Origin: Arthrobacter sp. 9V
GTDB taxonomy: Bacteria; Actinomycetota; Actinomycetes; Actinomycetales; Micrococcaceae
Direction of reading: 5' to 3'
Assembly (NCBI RefSeq): GCF_902506065.1
Contig: NZ_LR732912.1
Span: 1,682,742 to 1,746,741 of the forward strand
DNA: 64,000 nucleotides
Shown: positions 18,087 to 27,465 of the stretch, one piece after another
How positions within the stretch are numbered: position 1 is the stretch's first letter
How the letters are laid out: every line of letters begins with the position of its first letter
Notes under the pieces: generated by a model
What the model was told of the DNA's origin: nothing
Seen by the model: only the letters and a program-made list of their open reading frames with translations
Database searches by the model: none
Position numbers and translations under genes: made by a program

Positions 18087-19185
18087 GATCGCCGCGAATG
18101 CGCACGCCATGAAACGTTGGCTCGGCAAGGCGGAGGTGGTCCTGGGCAACCATAGCGACCGACTGAACGCGATTAACATTTTTCCTGTCGCTGACGGCGA
18201 TACCGGAACCAACCTGTACCTCACCGTCCGGGCGGCCGTCGCTGCCTTGGGTGGAACAGCCACTGATGCTACGGAAACCGGAAACGACGTAGGGGCCTTG
18301 CTGTCCCGCGCCGGGCAGGCAGCCATGGAACAGGCCCGCGGCAACTCCGGCACCCTTTTTGCCGTGTTCCTGTGCGCCGCTGCAGAGCCCTTGGCCGGCA
18401 AATCGCGCCTTAGCGCGCCGCTGCTTGCAACTGCGCTGAACAGGGCACAGATCCGGGCCTGGTCTGCCTTGAGCGAGCCTGTGGCCGGCACTATGCTCTC
18501 GGTCTTGGAGGCCGCCGCACACGCTGCCCAGGCTGTAGACGCATCCCAGAGCGGCGACGACAGCAACCATGCACTGGGGCTCTCCCTGGACGCAGTGGTC
18601 GAGGCAGCCTACCAAGCTGTAGTCCGGACCGAGGATGAGCTTGCCCAGCTGCATGAAGCACGGGTTGTGGACGCAGGAGGCGTAGGGATGCTGTTGGTCC
18701 TCGATTGCCTGCGCGCCGCCGTCCTCGGCGAAGAACTCCAGGATGAACTGCTCGATGGCCTCCACGGTTACAAGTTGCAGGATCCGCACATCCATGAGCG
18801 CATGCCGGCCGACGACGGCGTGGAAGTCATGTGCACCATCAACCTTTCGCCGTTGAACGCGGCCATCCTCCGGCAGCGCCTGGACGAGATGGGCGAATCG
18901 GTGATTATGAGCCAGGTGGGCGGAGCTCAGGGCAGGGATGATGACGACGACGAATCAAGCGTCGAAGTCAGCTACAGATGGCGCGTTCACGTACATGTCC
19001 CGGATCCGGAGCCGGCAGTGGCACTTATCCGTTCCTTGGGAGAGCCCACCGATATCGCGGTCAGCCAATTGGCCATACCGCGTGAGAACGGCGAGGACCC
19101 TGCCACTGACGAAGCCTCGGACAGCGAGGCCGGCAGCTTTCACGAAACCTTCAATGTTCCGGGCCCGTCACGGCATGAATTCTGA
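18076..19185 (+). CDS. DAK2 domain-containing kinase-like protein (FakA-like)
   Basis: About 369 residues if TTG 18076 is the start, where GGATGGGA lies about 6 nt upstream; TTG 18061 and ATG 18109 are alternatives. The DhaK-L type nucleotide site appears as RLNAINIFPVADGDTGTNLY with the Asp Mg ligands, then GNSGT and DAGGVGML. In FakA this domain binds ATP to phosphorylate fatty acids; here only the DAK2 part and a C-terminal domain are seen. It is overlapped by recG, a common neighbour. Confidence 0.85.
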   Translation: MQTKIAANAHAMKRWLGKAEVVLGNHSDRLNAINIFPVADGDTGTNLYLTVRAAVAALGGTATDATETGNDVGALLSRAGQAAMEQARGNSGTLFAVFLCAAAEPLAGKSRLSAPLLATALNRAQIRAWSALSEPVAGTMLSVLEAAAHAAQAVDASQSGDDSNHALGLSLDAVVEAAYQAVVRTEDELAQLHEARVVDAGGVGMLLVLDCLRAAVLGEELQDELLDGLHGYKLQDPHIHERMPADDGVEVMCTINLSPLNAAILRQRLDEMGESVIMSQVGGAQGRDDDDDESSVEVSYRWRVHVHVPDPEPAVALIRSLGEPTDIAVSQLAIPRENGEDPATDEASDSEAGSFHETFNVPGPSRHEF

Positions 19186-21430
19186 GCTGGAACTGCCCCT
19201 GGAACGTAGGATAGGCAAGCGCTCCGCTGCCGTCATCGACAAACACTTGGGCCTCAAAACCACCGGAGCTTTGCTGAACTACTTCCCGCGCAGGTACTTG
19301 AGCCGTGGTGAACTGACGCCCATCAGTAACCTTCCGCTGGATGAGGAAGTCACGCTGATTGCCCGGGTACTGTCGAACAGCACGCGCCAAATGCGGGCGC
19401 GGCGGGGTTCGATCACGGACGTCGTGGTCACTGACGAGGCCGGAGGAGCCGGTGTTCCGGGTACGTTGAAGGTCAGCTTCTTCAACGGGTTCCGGGCCAA
19501 GGCAGAACTTCTTCCAGGCCGACGGGCCATGTTCTCGGGCAAGGTATCGCGATACGGCGGGGCCCTTGGGCTGACCAACCCTGACTTTCTTCTACTGGAC
19601 GAGGACCCCGAAGCCGAGGGTTCCGTGGATCCCGAAAAGCTCGCTGCCATGCCCATCCCCGTCTATCCTGCAACGGCCAAGTTGACCAGCTGGTCCATTC
19701 ACAAGGTGATTATGGCTTTGCTGCAAACCATGGACCTTGATTCCATGCAGGATCCACTTCCGGCAAGCATCGTCCGAAGAGACGGGTTGCTTAGCGTGGC
19801 TGAGTCATACCGGTTGATCCATTCACCCGAGGTCGCCAAAGATTGGCAGCGCGCCCAGGAGCGCTTCCGGTATCAGGAAGCCCTGGTGCTGCAAACGGCC
19901 CTGGCGCGGAGGCGCGCCCAGCTTGCCGCTGAAGAAGCCACTGCGCGCCGCCCGCGCAAGAACGGTCTTCTCAGCAAATTCGATCAGAACCTGCCCTTTA
20001 CGCTGACCGCCGGCCAATCCGCCGTCGGAAAGACGCTGGCTGAAGAGCTCGGGCGCGACAATCCCATGAACAGATTGCTCCAGGGAGAGGTGGGTTCGGG
20101 CAAGACGATTGTGGCCCTGCGTGCAATGTTGCAGGTTGTGGATGCAGGGGGCCAAGCTGCGCTCCTGGCTCCCACCGAGGTCTTGGCGGCCCAGCATTTT
20201 CACTCCATCCGAAAAACTCTGGGGGCGCTGGCCCGTGACCAGGTCTTTGGTGGTGCGGGCATGCTCGGTGGTGACCCGGCCCAGGAAGCCGTGCAGGTGA
20301 CGCTCCTGACCGGCTCCATGCCTACGGCTGTGCGCAAGCAGGCAATGCTGGATGCGGCCTCTGGAAACGCCGGCATCGTCATAGGCACTCATGCTCTGCT
20401 GAGCGATAAGACCAGCTTCCAGGACCTCGGATTGATTGTGGTGGATGAGCAGCACCGCTTTGGCGTTGAGCAGCGCGATGCCCTCCGGGCCAAAGCACAA
20501 CGGCCGCCGCATTTGCTGGTCATGACCGCCACGCCGATTCCCCGCACTGTGGCCATGACCGTGTTCGGCGACCTTGAAACTTCCATCCTCGATGAACTGC
20601 CGGCCGGGCGCGCACCCATCTCTACGCACGTGGTGGGGCTCGCGGAGAATCCCGGTTGGGTGGACCGCATCTGGAAGCGTTCACGCGAGGAAGTCGACTC
20701 CGGTCATCAGGTTTACGTGGTGTGCCCCAAGATTGGTTCGGACGACGACGGCGACTTCAGCCCGGGCGAAGCGGAACCCAGCGATGCGGACCTCGCAGAC
20801 GAAGGCCCGGCGCGGGAACTGGCTTCGGTGACGGCGGTTGTCGAAGCCCTGTTGGAGGAGCCGGCGCTGGCCGGCGTCCCCGTAGCGCCGCTTCACGGGC
20901 GCCAGGATCCGCAGTTAAAGTCGGAGACCATGGCTTCGTTCGCCTCCAACAACACCAAAGTGCTCGTGTCCACCACCGTCATTGAGGTGGGTGTGGATGT
21001 CCACAATGCCACGCTCATGGTGATCCTTGATGCCGACCGTTTTGGCATCTCGCAGCTCCACCAGTTGCGCGGCCGGGTGGGCCGCGGCGGATTGCCGGGC
21101 ACATGCCTGCTGGTGACTACTTTGGAGCCCGGGCATCCGAGTCGTCGGCGCCTTGACGCGGTGGCTTCAACAACGGACGGTTTTGAGCTGTCCCAGGAGG
21201 ATTTGAAACTCAGGAGGGAGGGAGACATCCTGGGTGCCTCGCAATCGGGCGGACGCTCCACGCTGAAGTTGCTCCGCGTACTTGAGCATGAAGACATCAT
21301 TGCCCGGGCACGTACCGACGCCCAAAACCTGGTGTCCGAAGACGCGGCCCTGGACCATCAGCCCGCCTTGGCCGCCGCAATCGACGAATATTTGAACCCT
21401 GAGAAGGAGGCGTTCCTTGAACGCGGTTAG
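19175..21430 (+). CDS. recG: ATP-dependent DNA helicase RecG
   Basis: 751 residues from ATG 19175, overlapping the DAK2 stop by 11 nt. RecG reverses stalled replication forks and migrates Holliday junctions. The N-terminal wedge/OB part is followed by helicase motifs LLQGEVGSGKTIVAL (Walker A), VVDEQHRFGVEQR (DExH), MTATPIPRT, STTVIEVGVDVHNA and QLRGRVGRGG. The frame is open another 79 codons upstream, but that part lies inside the DAK2 coding region in a different frame. Confidence 0.95.
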   Translation: MNSELELPLERRIGKRSAAVIDKHLGLKTTGALLNYFPRRYLSRGELTPISNLPLDEEVTLIARVLSNSTRQMRARRGSITDVVVTDEAGGAGVPGTLKVSFFNGFRAKAELLPGRRAMFSGKVSRYGGALGLTNPDFLLLDEDPEAEGSVDPEKLAAMPIPVYPATAKLTSWSIHKVIMALLQTMDLDSMQDPLPASIVRRDGLLSVAESYRLIHSPEVAKDWQRAQERFRYQEALVLQTALARRRAQLAAEEATARRPRKNGLLSKFDQNLPFTLTAGQSAVGKTLAEELGRDNPMNRLLQGEVGSGKTIVALRAMLQVVDAGGQAALLAPTEVLAAQHFHSIRKTLGALARDQVFGGAGMLGGDPAQEAVQVTLLTGSMPTAVRKQAMLDAASGNAGIVIGTHALLSDKTSFQDLGLIVVDEQHRFGVEQRDALRAKAQRPPHLLVMTATPIPRTVAMTVFGDLETSILDELPAGRAPISTHVVGLAENPGWVDRIWKRSREEVDSGHQVYVVCPKIGSDDDGDFSPGEAEPSDADLADEGPARELASVTAVVEALLEEPALAGVPVAPLHGRQDPQLKSETMASFASNNTKVLVSTTVIEVGVDVHNATLMVILDADRFGISQLHQLRGRVGRGGLPGTCLLVTTLEPGHPSRRRLDAVASTTDGFELSQEDLKLRREGDILGASQSGGRSTLKLLRVLEHEDIIARARTDAQNLVSEDAALDHQPALAAAIDEYLNPEKEAFLERG

Positions 21431-21463
21431 AGATCCCCGCACGCGCCGGCGTGGAGAATCCCT

Positions 21464-22030
21464 GTGAGCCGGATCATCGCCGGAGTCGGTGGTGGAAACC
21501 CGCTGACCAGCGTCCCCGGAACGGCCACGCGTCCCACCACGGACCGGGTAAAGGAAGCGTTGTTTTCCCGTCTGGAGTCCTTGGCCGTCATTGACGGTGC
21601 CCGGGTGCTGGACCTTTACGCAGGTTCGGGGTCCTTGGGCGTTGAAAGTGCCAGCAGGGGAGCCCGGACCGTGGACCTGGTGGAGTTCGATGCCAAAGCG
21701 AGCGATGTCTGCCAGCGCAATGCGGATCTGGTGAACCAGCTGCTCGGCGGCAAGAGGGTTTCTGTTCATCGTTCCAAGGTGGAGTCATTTTTGGAGCGCG
21801 CAGGCGATGCAGACGTGTGGGACCTGATTTTTCTTGATCCGCCTTATCCCTTGGATGAGCCGGCTCTGGGCGCTGTGCTGGCAAAGCTGGCGCCGCATGT
21901 GGACGGGGGGGCTGTTGTGGTGGTGGAGCGGAGTTCGCGGAGCCCGGAACCGTCATGGCCGGAGGCGTTGGAGTGCTTCGCCGACAAGAAGTACGGTGAG
22001 ACCAAGCTGTGGTTCGCTGAACCGGCCTAA
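21464..22030 (+). CDS. rsmD: 16S rRNA (guanine(966)-N2)-methyltransferase
   Basis: 188 residues from GTG 21464 with GGAGA 6-10 nt upstream. It methylates G966 of 16S rRNA using SAM. The N-terminus MSRIIAGVGGG, TRPTTDRVKEALFSRL, LDLYAGSGSLGVE (SAM site) and the catalytic FLDPPYP are diagnostic. It follows recG as in many actinobacteria, but coaD is separated from it here by a minus-strand gene pair. Confidence 0.94.
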   Translation: MSRIIAGVGGGNPLTSVPGTATRPTTDRVKEALFSRLESLAVIDGARVLDLYAGSGSLGVESASRGARTVDLVEFDAKASDVCQRNADLVNQLLGGKRVSVHRSKVESFLERAGDADVWDLIFLDPPYPLDEPALGAVLAKLAPHVDGGAVVVVERSSRSPEPSWPEALECFADKKYGETKLWFAEPA

Positions 22031-22052
22031 GGCTGCGGGTCTTTAGGGGGCG

Positions 22053-22847
22053 CTAGCCTGATATTGCGTCCAGCGCAACGCCCGTGAGGACAGTGGCAGG
22101 GTGGGGGCCGTGGGTCAGCAGTTGCGCTGTCCACTCCTGAGGCCACGGTTTGCCGGTGCCCACCAGGACGATGTTGCCCGGGTAGCGTCCTGCGAACATC
22201 CCGGTTTCAGCGAAGGCTGCCACATCCTGCATGGCCAGGCGCAGTGCGGCCACCTGGCTGCGAACGAGCGTCAGTGCAGGTTCGTCCCCCACATTGATGA
22301 TCAGCACGCCGTCGGGCTGGAGCCGCGCCGCTGCTTCTTCGTAGAATTCGCGGCAGGCGATATGGGCAGGGGCCTCCGGCCCGGAGAAGATGTCCAGAAT
22401 CACGACGTCGAACATCACCTGGGCGGGAAGCTCAGCCAACGATTCCCGGGCGTCGCCTATAAGTGTGGTCAACGCGGTGCCCTCAGGCATGGGCAGATTC
22501 TGGAGTACGAAGTCCAGGAGTTCCCGCTCAAGCTCTACGGCGAATTGTTCGGAGCCGGGCCGGGTGGCTTGGATATAGCGTGCCAAAGTGAGGGCCCCCG
22601 CGCCCAGGTGGAGGGCTTTGATGGGCTTTCCGGGCTCTGCCGCCAAGTCAACTACATGCCCGATCCTTCGCAGGTATTCGTAGAAGATGTGGGAGGGATC
22701 GGCCAGGTTCACATGGGATTGTTCGGCGCCGCCAATGCTGAGGATATAGCTGCCCTCAATAAGTGTGTCGGCCTCGATCCTCGCGTGTTGGCCTGTGGTT
22801 CGCAGGAAGCGCGTTGCCTGGTGATGGCCGGAGCCCGCGGCGTTCAG
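22053..22847 (-). CDS. Polyamine aminopropyltransferase-like (spermidine synthase) protein, probable CTG start
   Basis: Family features are the SAM-fold LHLGAGALTLARY, FDVVILDIFSG and the preceding block GSYILSIGGAEQSHVNLADP. The first ATG/GTG/TTG in frame is the GTG at 22712, which would cut off that conserved block. Reading upstream in frame there is no normal start, but CTG at 22847-22845 forms a CTGA overlap with the aminotransferase stop. AAGGA lies 6 nt before it. With CTG the protein has 264 residues. Such shortened synthase-like proteins in actinobacteria often lack polyamine activity, so the substrate is uncertain. Confidence 0.75.
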   Translation of the reverse strand: MNAAGSGHHQATRFLRTTGQHARIEADTLIEGSYILSIGGAEQSHVNLADPSHIFYEYLRRIGHVVDLAAEPGKPIKALHLGAGALTLARYIQATRPGSEQFAVELERELLDFVLQNLPMPEGTALTTLIGDARESLAELPAQVMFDVVILDIFSGPEAPAHIACREFYEEAAARLQPDGVLIINVGDEPALTLVRSQVAALRLAMQDVAAFAETGMFAGRYPGNIVLVGTGKPWPQEWTAQLLTHGPHPATVLTGVALDAISG

Positions 22848-24109
22848 AGCCTGTCCTTGAGGGTGGCGAGCCGTGCGGCGGCATCTTCGAGGACGTCGGT
22901 CTTCTTGCAGAACGCGAATCTGAGCAGGCTGCGTGTGCGGTCCGCGCCTTCCGGATGGCAGAACACGGGGACCGGGATGGCTGCCACTCCAACGAGCCCC
23001 GGCAAGCGCCTGGCCAGTTCAACGGAGTCGAGGATGCCCAAGGGGGCAGTGTCCACGTTGATGAAGTAGGTGCCGCTGGGGTTGTACACGCCGAATCCGG
23101 CAGCGCGCAGCCCCTTGGCAAGGATGTCCCGTTTGCGGCGCAGGGTAGCGGCGATGCCGGTATAGAACTCATCGGGAAGGCCCAGGCCTACGGCGATGGC
23201 GCTTTGAAATGGCGTGCCGGAGCTATATGTCAGGAACTGCTTGACGGTGCGAACCGCGGCTACCAAATGTTCGGGGCCGGTAAGCCAGCCGATTTTCCAC
23301 CCGGTGAAGGAGAAGGTCTTACCCGCAGAGGAGATGGTGATGGTGCGTTCGCCGGCGCCGGGTAGCGAGGTGATGGGAAGGTGCGTCACGCCGAACGTGA
23401 GGTGCTCGTACACTTCGTCGCTGACAATGATGGCACCGTACTTTGCGGCCAGGTCCACAATCCTGGCCAGTACGGATTCCGGGAAAACGGCGCCTGTGGG
23501 GTTGTGCGGATTATTCAGGAGGACAACCTTGGTGCGGCTGCTGAAGGAGTTTTCCAAAACGGTCAGGTCGGGAAGGAAATCCGGGGCCAGCAGGGGAGCC
23601 GTAACGTGTTTGGCTCCGGCCATGCCGATGATGGCGCCGTAGGAGTCGTAGAAGGGTTCGAAGGTAAGGACTTCGTCGCCGGGTTGGACGAAAGCGAGCA
23701 GCGTGGCTGCTATGGCCTCTGTGGCCCCTGTTGTGACCAGGACTTCGGTTTCCGGATCCGGGGTCAGCCGGTAGAAGCGTTGCTGGTGCGCGGCGATGGC
23801 TTCCCGGAGTGCCGGAACGCCTTTGCCGGGGGCGTATTGGTTGGCGCCGGCCGTGATGGCGGATTGGGCCGCGGCCTTGATCTCTGCCGGGCCGTCTTCG
23901 TCGGGAAACCCCTGGCCGAGGTTGATGGCGCCGGTGGACACTGCCAGGGTGGTCATTTCCTCGAAAATTGTCACTCCCAGGCCTCCTCCGGGGGAAAGCA
24001 GGTTGGCTCCCATGGCTGCCCGCTGCCAGGGTGCCGGCTTGGTGTCCCGGGGAGTGCCGGCGCTCAAATCAAGGGAAGGGCTGCTGCCTGCGGATGCCAT
24101 GTCAGCCAT
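22844..24109 (-). CDS. Class I/II PLP aminotransferase (DapC-like)
   Basis: 421 residues. Motifs are LGQGFPDEDGP, NQYAPGKGVPALREAIA, LLNNPHNPTGAVF, IIVSDEVYEHL and SSAGKTFSFTGWKIGW, where the first Lys binds PLP. It is closest by eye to actinobacterial N-succinyldiaminopimelate or kynurenine-type aminotransferases; which substrate is used is undecided. Start ATG 24109 is chosen, although the first 30 residues are disordered and the later Met codons at residues 5 and 33 are possible. Only 35 nt separate it from the divergent coaD. Confidence 0.85.
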   Translation of the reverse strand: MADMASAGSSPSLDLSAGTPRDTKPAPWQRAAMGANLLSPGGGLGVTIFEEMTTLAVSTGAINLGQGFPDEDGPAEIKAAAQSAITAGANQYAPGKGVPALREAIAAHQQRFYRLTPDPETEVLVTTGATEAIAATLLAFVQPGDEVLTFEPFYDSYGAIIGMAGAKHVTAPLLAPDFLPDLTVLENSFSSRTKVVLLNNPHNPTGAVFPESVLARIVDLAAKYGAIIVSDEVYEHLTFGVTHLPITSLPGAGERTITISSAGKTFSFTGWKIGWLTGPEHLVAAVRTVKQFLTYSSGTPFQSAIAVGLGLPDEFYTGIAATLRRKRDILAKGLRAAGFGVYNPSGTYFINVDTAPLGILDSVELARRLPGLVGVAAIPVPVFCHPEGADRTRSLLRFAFCKKTDVLEDAAARLATLKDRL

Positions 24110-24144
24110 GGTATCCCGGCGAAGTCATGGGGTAGGTTCGTCTC

Positions 24145-24645
24145 ATGAGACGCGCGGTATGCCCTGGATCCTTTGACCCTATCCACAACGGACATCTCGA
24201 AGTCATCGCCCGGGCTGCCGGCCTGTTCGACGAAGTCATCGTGGCCGTGTCCACCAATTACGCCAAGAAGTACAGGTTCAGTCTTGAGGACCGCATGGAG
24301 ATGGCCCGCGAAACGCTGGCCTCCTTGCGCGGGATCATCGTTGAGCCCATGGGTGAGGGGCTGTTGGCTGAGTACTGCCGCCACCGGGGTGTTTCAGCCA
24401 TAGTCAAAGGCCTTCGCTCATCTTCGGATTTCGATTACGAACTGCCAATGGCCACCATGAACCGCCAGTTGACCGGCGTCGAAACGGTCTTCCTGCCTGC
24501 CGAAGCGCATTACCTGCACCTTTCCTCTACCTTGATCAAGGAGATCAACGTCCTTGGTGGTGACATCTCGGACTTTGTCCCCAAATCGGTGCTGAAAAGG
24601 CTTCTCGCTGGCGAGCCGGCAACGGATCAGCCTCGCAAGGGGTAG
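24145..24645 (+). CDS. coaD: Phosphopantetheine adenylyltransferase
   Basis: 166 residues, normal length. It makes dephospho-CoA from 4-phosphopantetheine and ATP. The nucleotidyltransferase motif is CPGSFDPIHNGHLEVI, then KGLRSSSDFDYE and the ISS-type end LHLSSTLIKEI. It starts a run coaD-DUF177-rpmF-rnc-mutM conserved in actinobacteria. Confidence 0.96.
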   Translation: MRRAVCPGSFDPIHNGHLEVIARAAGLFDEVIVAVSTNYAKKYRFSLEDRMEMARETLASLRGIIVEPMGEGLLAEYCRHRGVSAIVKGLRSSSDFDYELPMATMNRQLTGVETVFLPAEAHYLHLSSTLIKEINVLGGDISDFVPKSVLKRLLAGEPATDQPRKG

Positions 24646-24787
24646 GCTTGACGGGTACCTTGCGCCCTTAGCGCGGAGTTCCCAAGCTGAAACCACTGCG
24701 CATTCACCTGTGCCCGGCGTCGGTTTGAGTCCTCAAGCGTGATCAGGCTAAGATGGTACGTCGGTCATATGTTCTACAGGAGTTCTC

Positions 24788-25339
24788 ATTAAGCGAGATG
24801 CAAGTTCGCCCTTGGCGCTGGTAGTCAAGGACCTTGGACGTAGTCCAGGGACCATGCGGACACTCAACGAGCATGTACCTGCGCCAAGTGACCTTGGTGT
24901 GGCGCTCATTGGCGTAAAGGAAGGCTCGGATATCGAGCTGGATCTTCGTCTTGAGGCCGTACACGAAGGAATTCTGGTATCCGGAACCGTAGACGTCGAA
25001 GTAACGGGCGAATGCGGTCGATGCCTGGATCCCCTTGCGTATGACCTTGAGGTCAATGTGCAAGAACTTTTCTTCTATGAAGGTGTTGAGCTTTCAGGCG
25101 AAGAAGACGATGAAGAGCAACGTCGAGTCGAGTACGATCTGATCGATCTTGAGCCGGTGTTGCGGGACGCAGTTGTCACTATGCTGCCGTTCCAGCCGGT
25201 GTGCCGGGAAGACTGCCAGGGTCTGTGTTCCGAATGCGGAGCGCGCCTGGAAGACGAGCCGGGGCACCACCACGAGGTCATTGACCCTCGCTGGGCTGCC
25301 CTAGCTGATCTGGCTAAGACTGACCGGCAAACCGATTAG
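24788..25339 (+). CDS. DUF177 (YceD) protein, probable ATT start
   Basis: 183 residues if translation begins at ATT 24788; the first TTG in frame (24812) would remove eight residues. AGGAG at 24778-24782 is 5 nt before the ATT, while TTG 24812 has no ribosome site. The start reads IKRDASSPLALVVKDLGRSP, which looks like family N-termini. Cysteines in GECGRCLDPL and CREDCQGLCSECG may bind zinc. DUF177/YceD proteins accompany rpmF and act in 23S rRNA accumulation in plants and bacteria. It ends 33 nt before rpmF. Confidence 0.85.
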   Translation: MKRDASSPLALVVKDLGRSPGTMRTLNEHVPAPSDLGVALIGVKEGSDIELDLRLEAVHEGILVSGTVDVEVTGECGRCLDPLAYDLEVNVQELFFYEGVELSGEEDDEEQRRVEYDLIDLEPVLRDAVVTMLPFQPVCREDCQGLCSECGARLEDEPGHHHEVIDPRWAALADLAKTDRQTD

Positions 25340-25372
25340 TAAGTGTTCGTCTAAGAGAGAAATGAGATAGCC

Positions 25373-25576
25373 GTGGCTGTTCCCAAGCGGAAAATGTCTC
25401 GCGCAAATACACGCGCCCGCCGTGCCCAGTGGAAGGCAACTGCCCCCAACTTGGTCAAGACCATCGAAAACGGTCAGGTTACCTACAGCCTGCCGCACCA
25501 GGCAAAGGTCGTTACTGACTCTGCCGGCACCGCGCTGTTCCTTGAATACAAGGGCCGCAAGGTCGCAGACGCCTAA
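25373..25576 (+). CDS. rpmF: 50S ribosomal protein L32
   Basis: 67 residues from GTG 25373. The start [19 protein letters not shown] is typical of L32. No CxxC zinc ribbon pairs are present, so it is the zinc-independent form. It sits between DUF177 and rnc as in most bacteria. Confidence 0.96.
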   Translation: MAVPKRKMSRANTRARRAQWKATAPNLVKTIENGQVTYSLPHQAKVVTDSAGTALFLEYKGRKVADA

Positions 25577-25599
25577 TCTGCCGTACAGGCTGACTAAGG

Positions 25600-26310
25600 A
25601 TGTCTTCAACTGAAGAGCTTCTGAAGCGTCTCGGTGTCTCGATTGACACCGAGACGCTTCGTCTTGCTCTGACACATCGCTCATATGCGTATGAGAACGG
25701 CGGGATTCCCACCAACGAGCGCCTCGAGTTCCTCGGCGACTCCATTCTGGGATTCTCCGTCACCGATTCTCTTTACCGTGAGAACCCCTCGCTGCCCGAA
25801 GGCGAGCTCGCCAAGCGACGTTCCGCCGTCGTCAGTACGCGTGCCTTGGCTGGAATTGGCCGTGAGATCGGCGTTGGCGAATTCATTTACCTCGGGCAGG
25901 GCGAGAAGCTGACGGACGGCAAGAACAAGGCCTCCATCCTGGCTGACACCATGGAGGCGTTGATTGGCGCCACCTATCTCTCGAACGATATTGAGACCGC
26001 ACGCCAACTGGTAATGCGCCTGGTGGGCCCGCTCCTGAAGGATGCCGGTGCACTTGGGGCAGGAACTGACTGGAAGACCAGCATCCAGGAGCTCACGGCG
26101 AGTCGGCAACTGGGTGCCATCCATTATGCGGTGGAAGGCTCAGGGCCGGATCACGCCCGGACCTTTGAGGCAGTGCTGAATATCGGTGGTACACCGTACG
26201 GCCGGGGTTCCGGGCATTCCAAGAAGGAAGCGGAACAGGAAGCCGCCGCCGATGCCTGGCGCGCCCTGACCGCTTTGGATCCCACAACTGCCGGTCCTGC
26301 TTCCTCCTGA
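25600..26310 (+). CDS. rnc: Ribonuclease III
   Basis: 236 residues. It cleaves double-stranded RNA, including rRNA precursors. The signature [14 protein letters not shown] carries the metal-binding acidic residues, with [12 protein letters not shown] as the second block. A dsRNA-binding domain occupies the last 70 residues ([13 protein letters not shown], then [14 protein letters not shown]). It begins 23 nt after rpmF, and mutM begins 3 nt after its stop. Confidence 0.96.
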   Translation: MSSTEELLKRLGVSIDTETLRLALTHRSYAYENGGIPTNERLEFLGDSILGFSVTDSLYRENPSLPEGELAKRRSAVVSTRALAGIGREIGVGEFIYLGQGEKLTDGKNKASILADTMEALIGATYLSNDIETARQLVMRLVGPLLKDAGALGAGTDWKTSIQELTASRQLGAIHYAVEGSGPDHARTFEAVLNIGGTPYGRGSGHSKKEAEQEAAADAWRALTALDPTTAGPASS

Positions 26311-26313
26311 CCT

Positions 26314-27285
26314 ATGCCTGAACTTCCCGAAGTAGAGGTAGTCCGCCGGGGCTTGGCCCGTTGGGTCCGCGGACGGACCATCACCGGCGTGGAGGTCCTC
26401 GATCCCCGCTCCATCCGAAGGCACGCGCTCGGAACCGAAGACTTCATCGGCAATCTTGAACATGCCACGGTGCTGGATGTTGTACGGCGAGGGAAATTTC
26501 TCTGGATGCCCCTTGCCATGTCCGGCTCGCCAGATCCTGGATTGGGAACCGACGGGGAGAACCTCTCAAAGGTGGCGCTGATGGCGCATCTGGGAATGAG
26601 CGGGCAACTGCTGATGCAGGATCCCGGTGTAGCGGATGAAAAGCACCTCAAAGTCAGAATCAGGCTCAGTCCCGTAGCTGACATGCCCCAACAACTGCGG
26701 TTTGTTGACCAGAGGATATTCGGTGGCCTGTTCGTGACGTCGTTGGTGCCAACGGTAGACGGCGGTCCTGGAGGCTTGGGCGAAACGCCGCTGCCGGAGA
26801 TTGCGGAAGAAGCATCCCACATTGCCAGGGACCCGCTGGACCCTTTCTTCTCCTTCGACGCGTTCTACCGAAAGGTCAAAGGCCGGAAGACGGGCCTGAA
26901 GCGTGCGTTGCTGGATCAATCGGTGATTTCAGGAATCGGCAACATTTATGCTGATGAAGCCCTGTGGCGCGCCCGCCTCCACTACGCCAAGGCCACGGAT
27001 ACCCTTCGCAGGGCAGACGCGGAGCGCTTGGTTGAGGCTGCGAAGGACGTCATGAATGCCGCCCTCGACGCCGGGGGGACAAGTTTTGACTCCCTCTACG
27101 TCAACGTCAACGGCGATTCAGGGTACTTCGCCCGGTCACTGAATGCCTACGGACGTGCTGGTGAACCCTGCGGCCGCTGCGAGTCAATCGGCCTGCGGAG
27201 CATCATGAAGAGGGAACAGTTCATGAACCGTTCCTCCTATACCTGCCCGGTGTGCCAACCGCGGCCGCGGAATGGACGTTGGTAG
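26314..27285 (+). CDS. mutM: Formamidopyrimidine-DNA glycosylase
   Basis: 323 residues, slightly long. It removes oxidised purines such as 8-oxoG and nicks the DNA. The start [13 protein letters not shown] provides the catalytic Pro and Glu. The later [16 protein letters not shown] is the helix-two-turn-helix. A C4 zinc finger closes the protein (CGRCESIG, then YTCPVCQ). Inserted residues around 70-90 explain the length. It ends the coaD-mutM run. Confidence 0.95.
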   Translation: MPELPEVEVVRRGLARWVRGRTITGVEVLDPRSIRRHALGTEDFIGNLEHATVLDVVRRGKFLWMPLAMSGSPDPGLGTDGENLSKVALMAHLGMSGQLLMQDPGVADEKHLKVRIRLSPVADMPQQLRFVDQRIFGGLFVTSLVPTVDGGPGGLGETPLPEIAEEASHIARDPLDPFFSFDAFYRKVKGRKTGLKRALLDQSVISGIGNIYADEALWRARLHYAKATDTLRRADAERLVEAAKDVMNAALDAGGTSFDSLYVNVNGDSGYFARSLNAYGRAGEPCGRCESIGLRSIMKREQFMNRSSYTCPVCQPRPRNGRW

Positions 27286-27465
27286 GCCCAAAACTGTTCC
27301 GGAATCAGGGTGGCAATGGCAGACTGTCCCCATGAACAGCTTGGCGCGTCGAATCGCCATCGCAAGGTTGAACGCCACCACAATTTCGGTGGCGTCAGTT
27401 CTATCCGCTGTGTTTTCTGACATAGCCCACCAACCTTTTGGCTTCACGGTCACTGTGGACATGCC

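Noticed and set aside
18938..19174. Upstream extension of the recG frame
   Set aside because: It lies inside the DAK2 coding sequence in a different frame, and RecG homologues start near ATG 19175.
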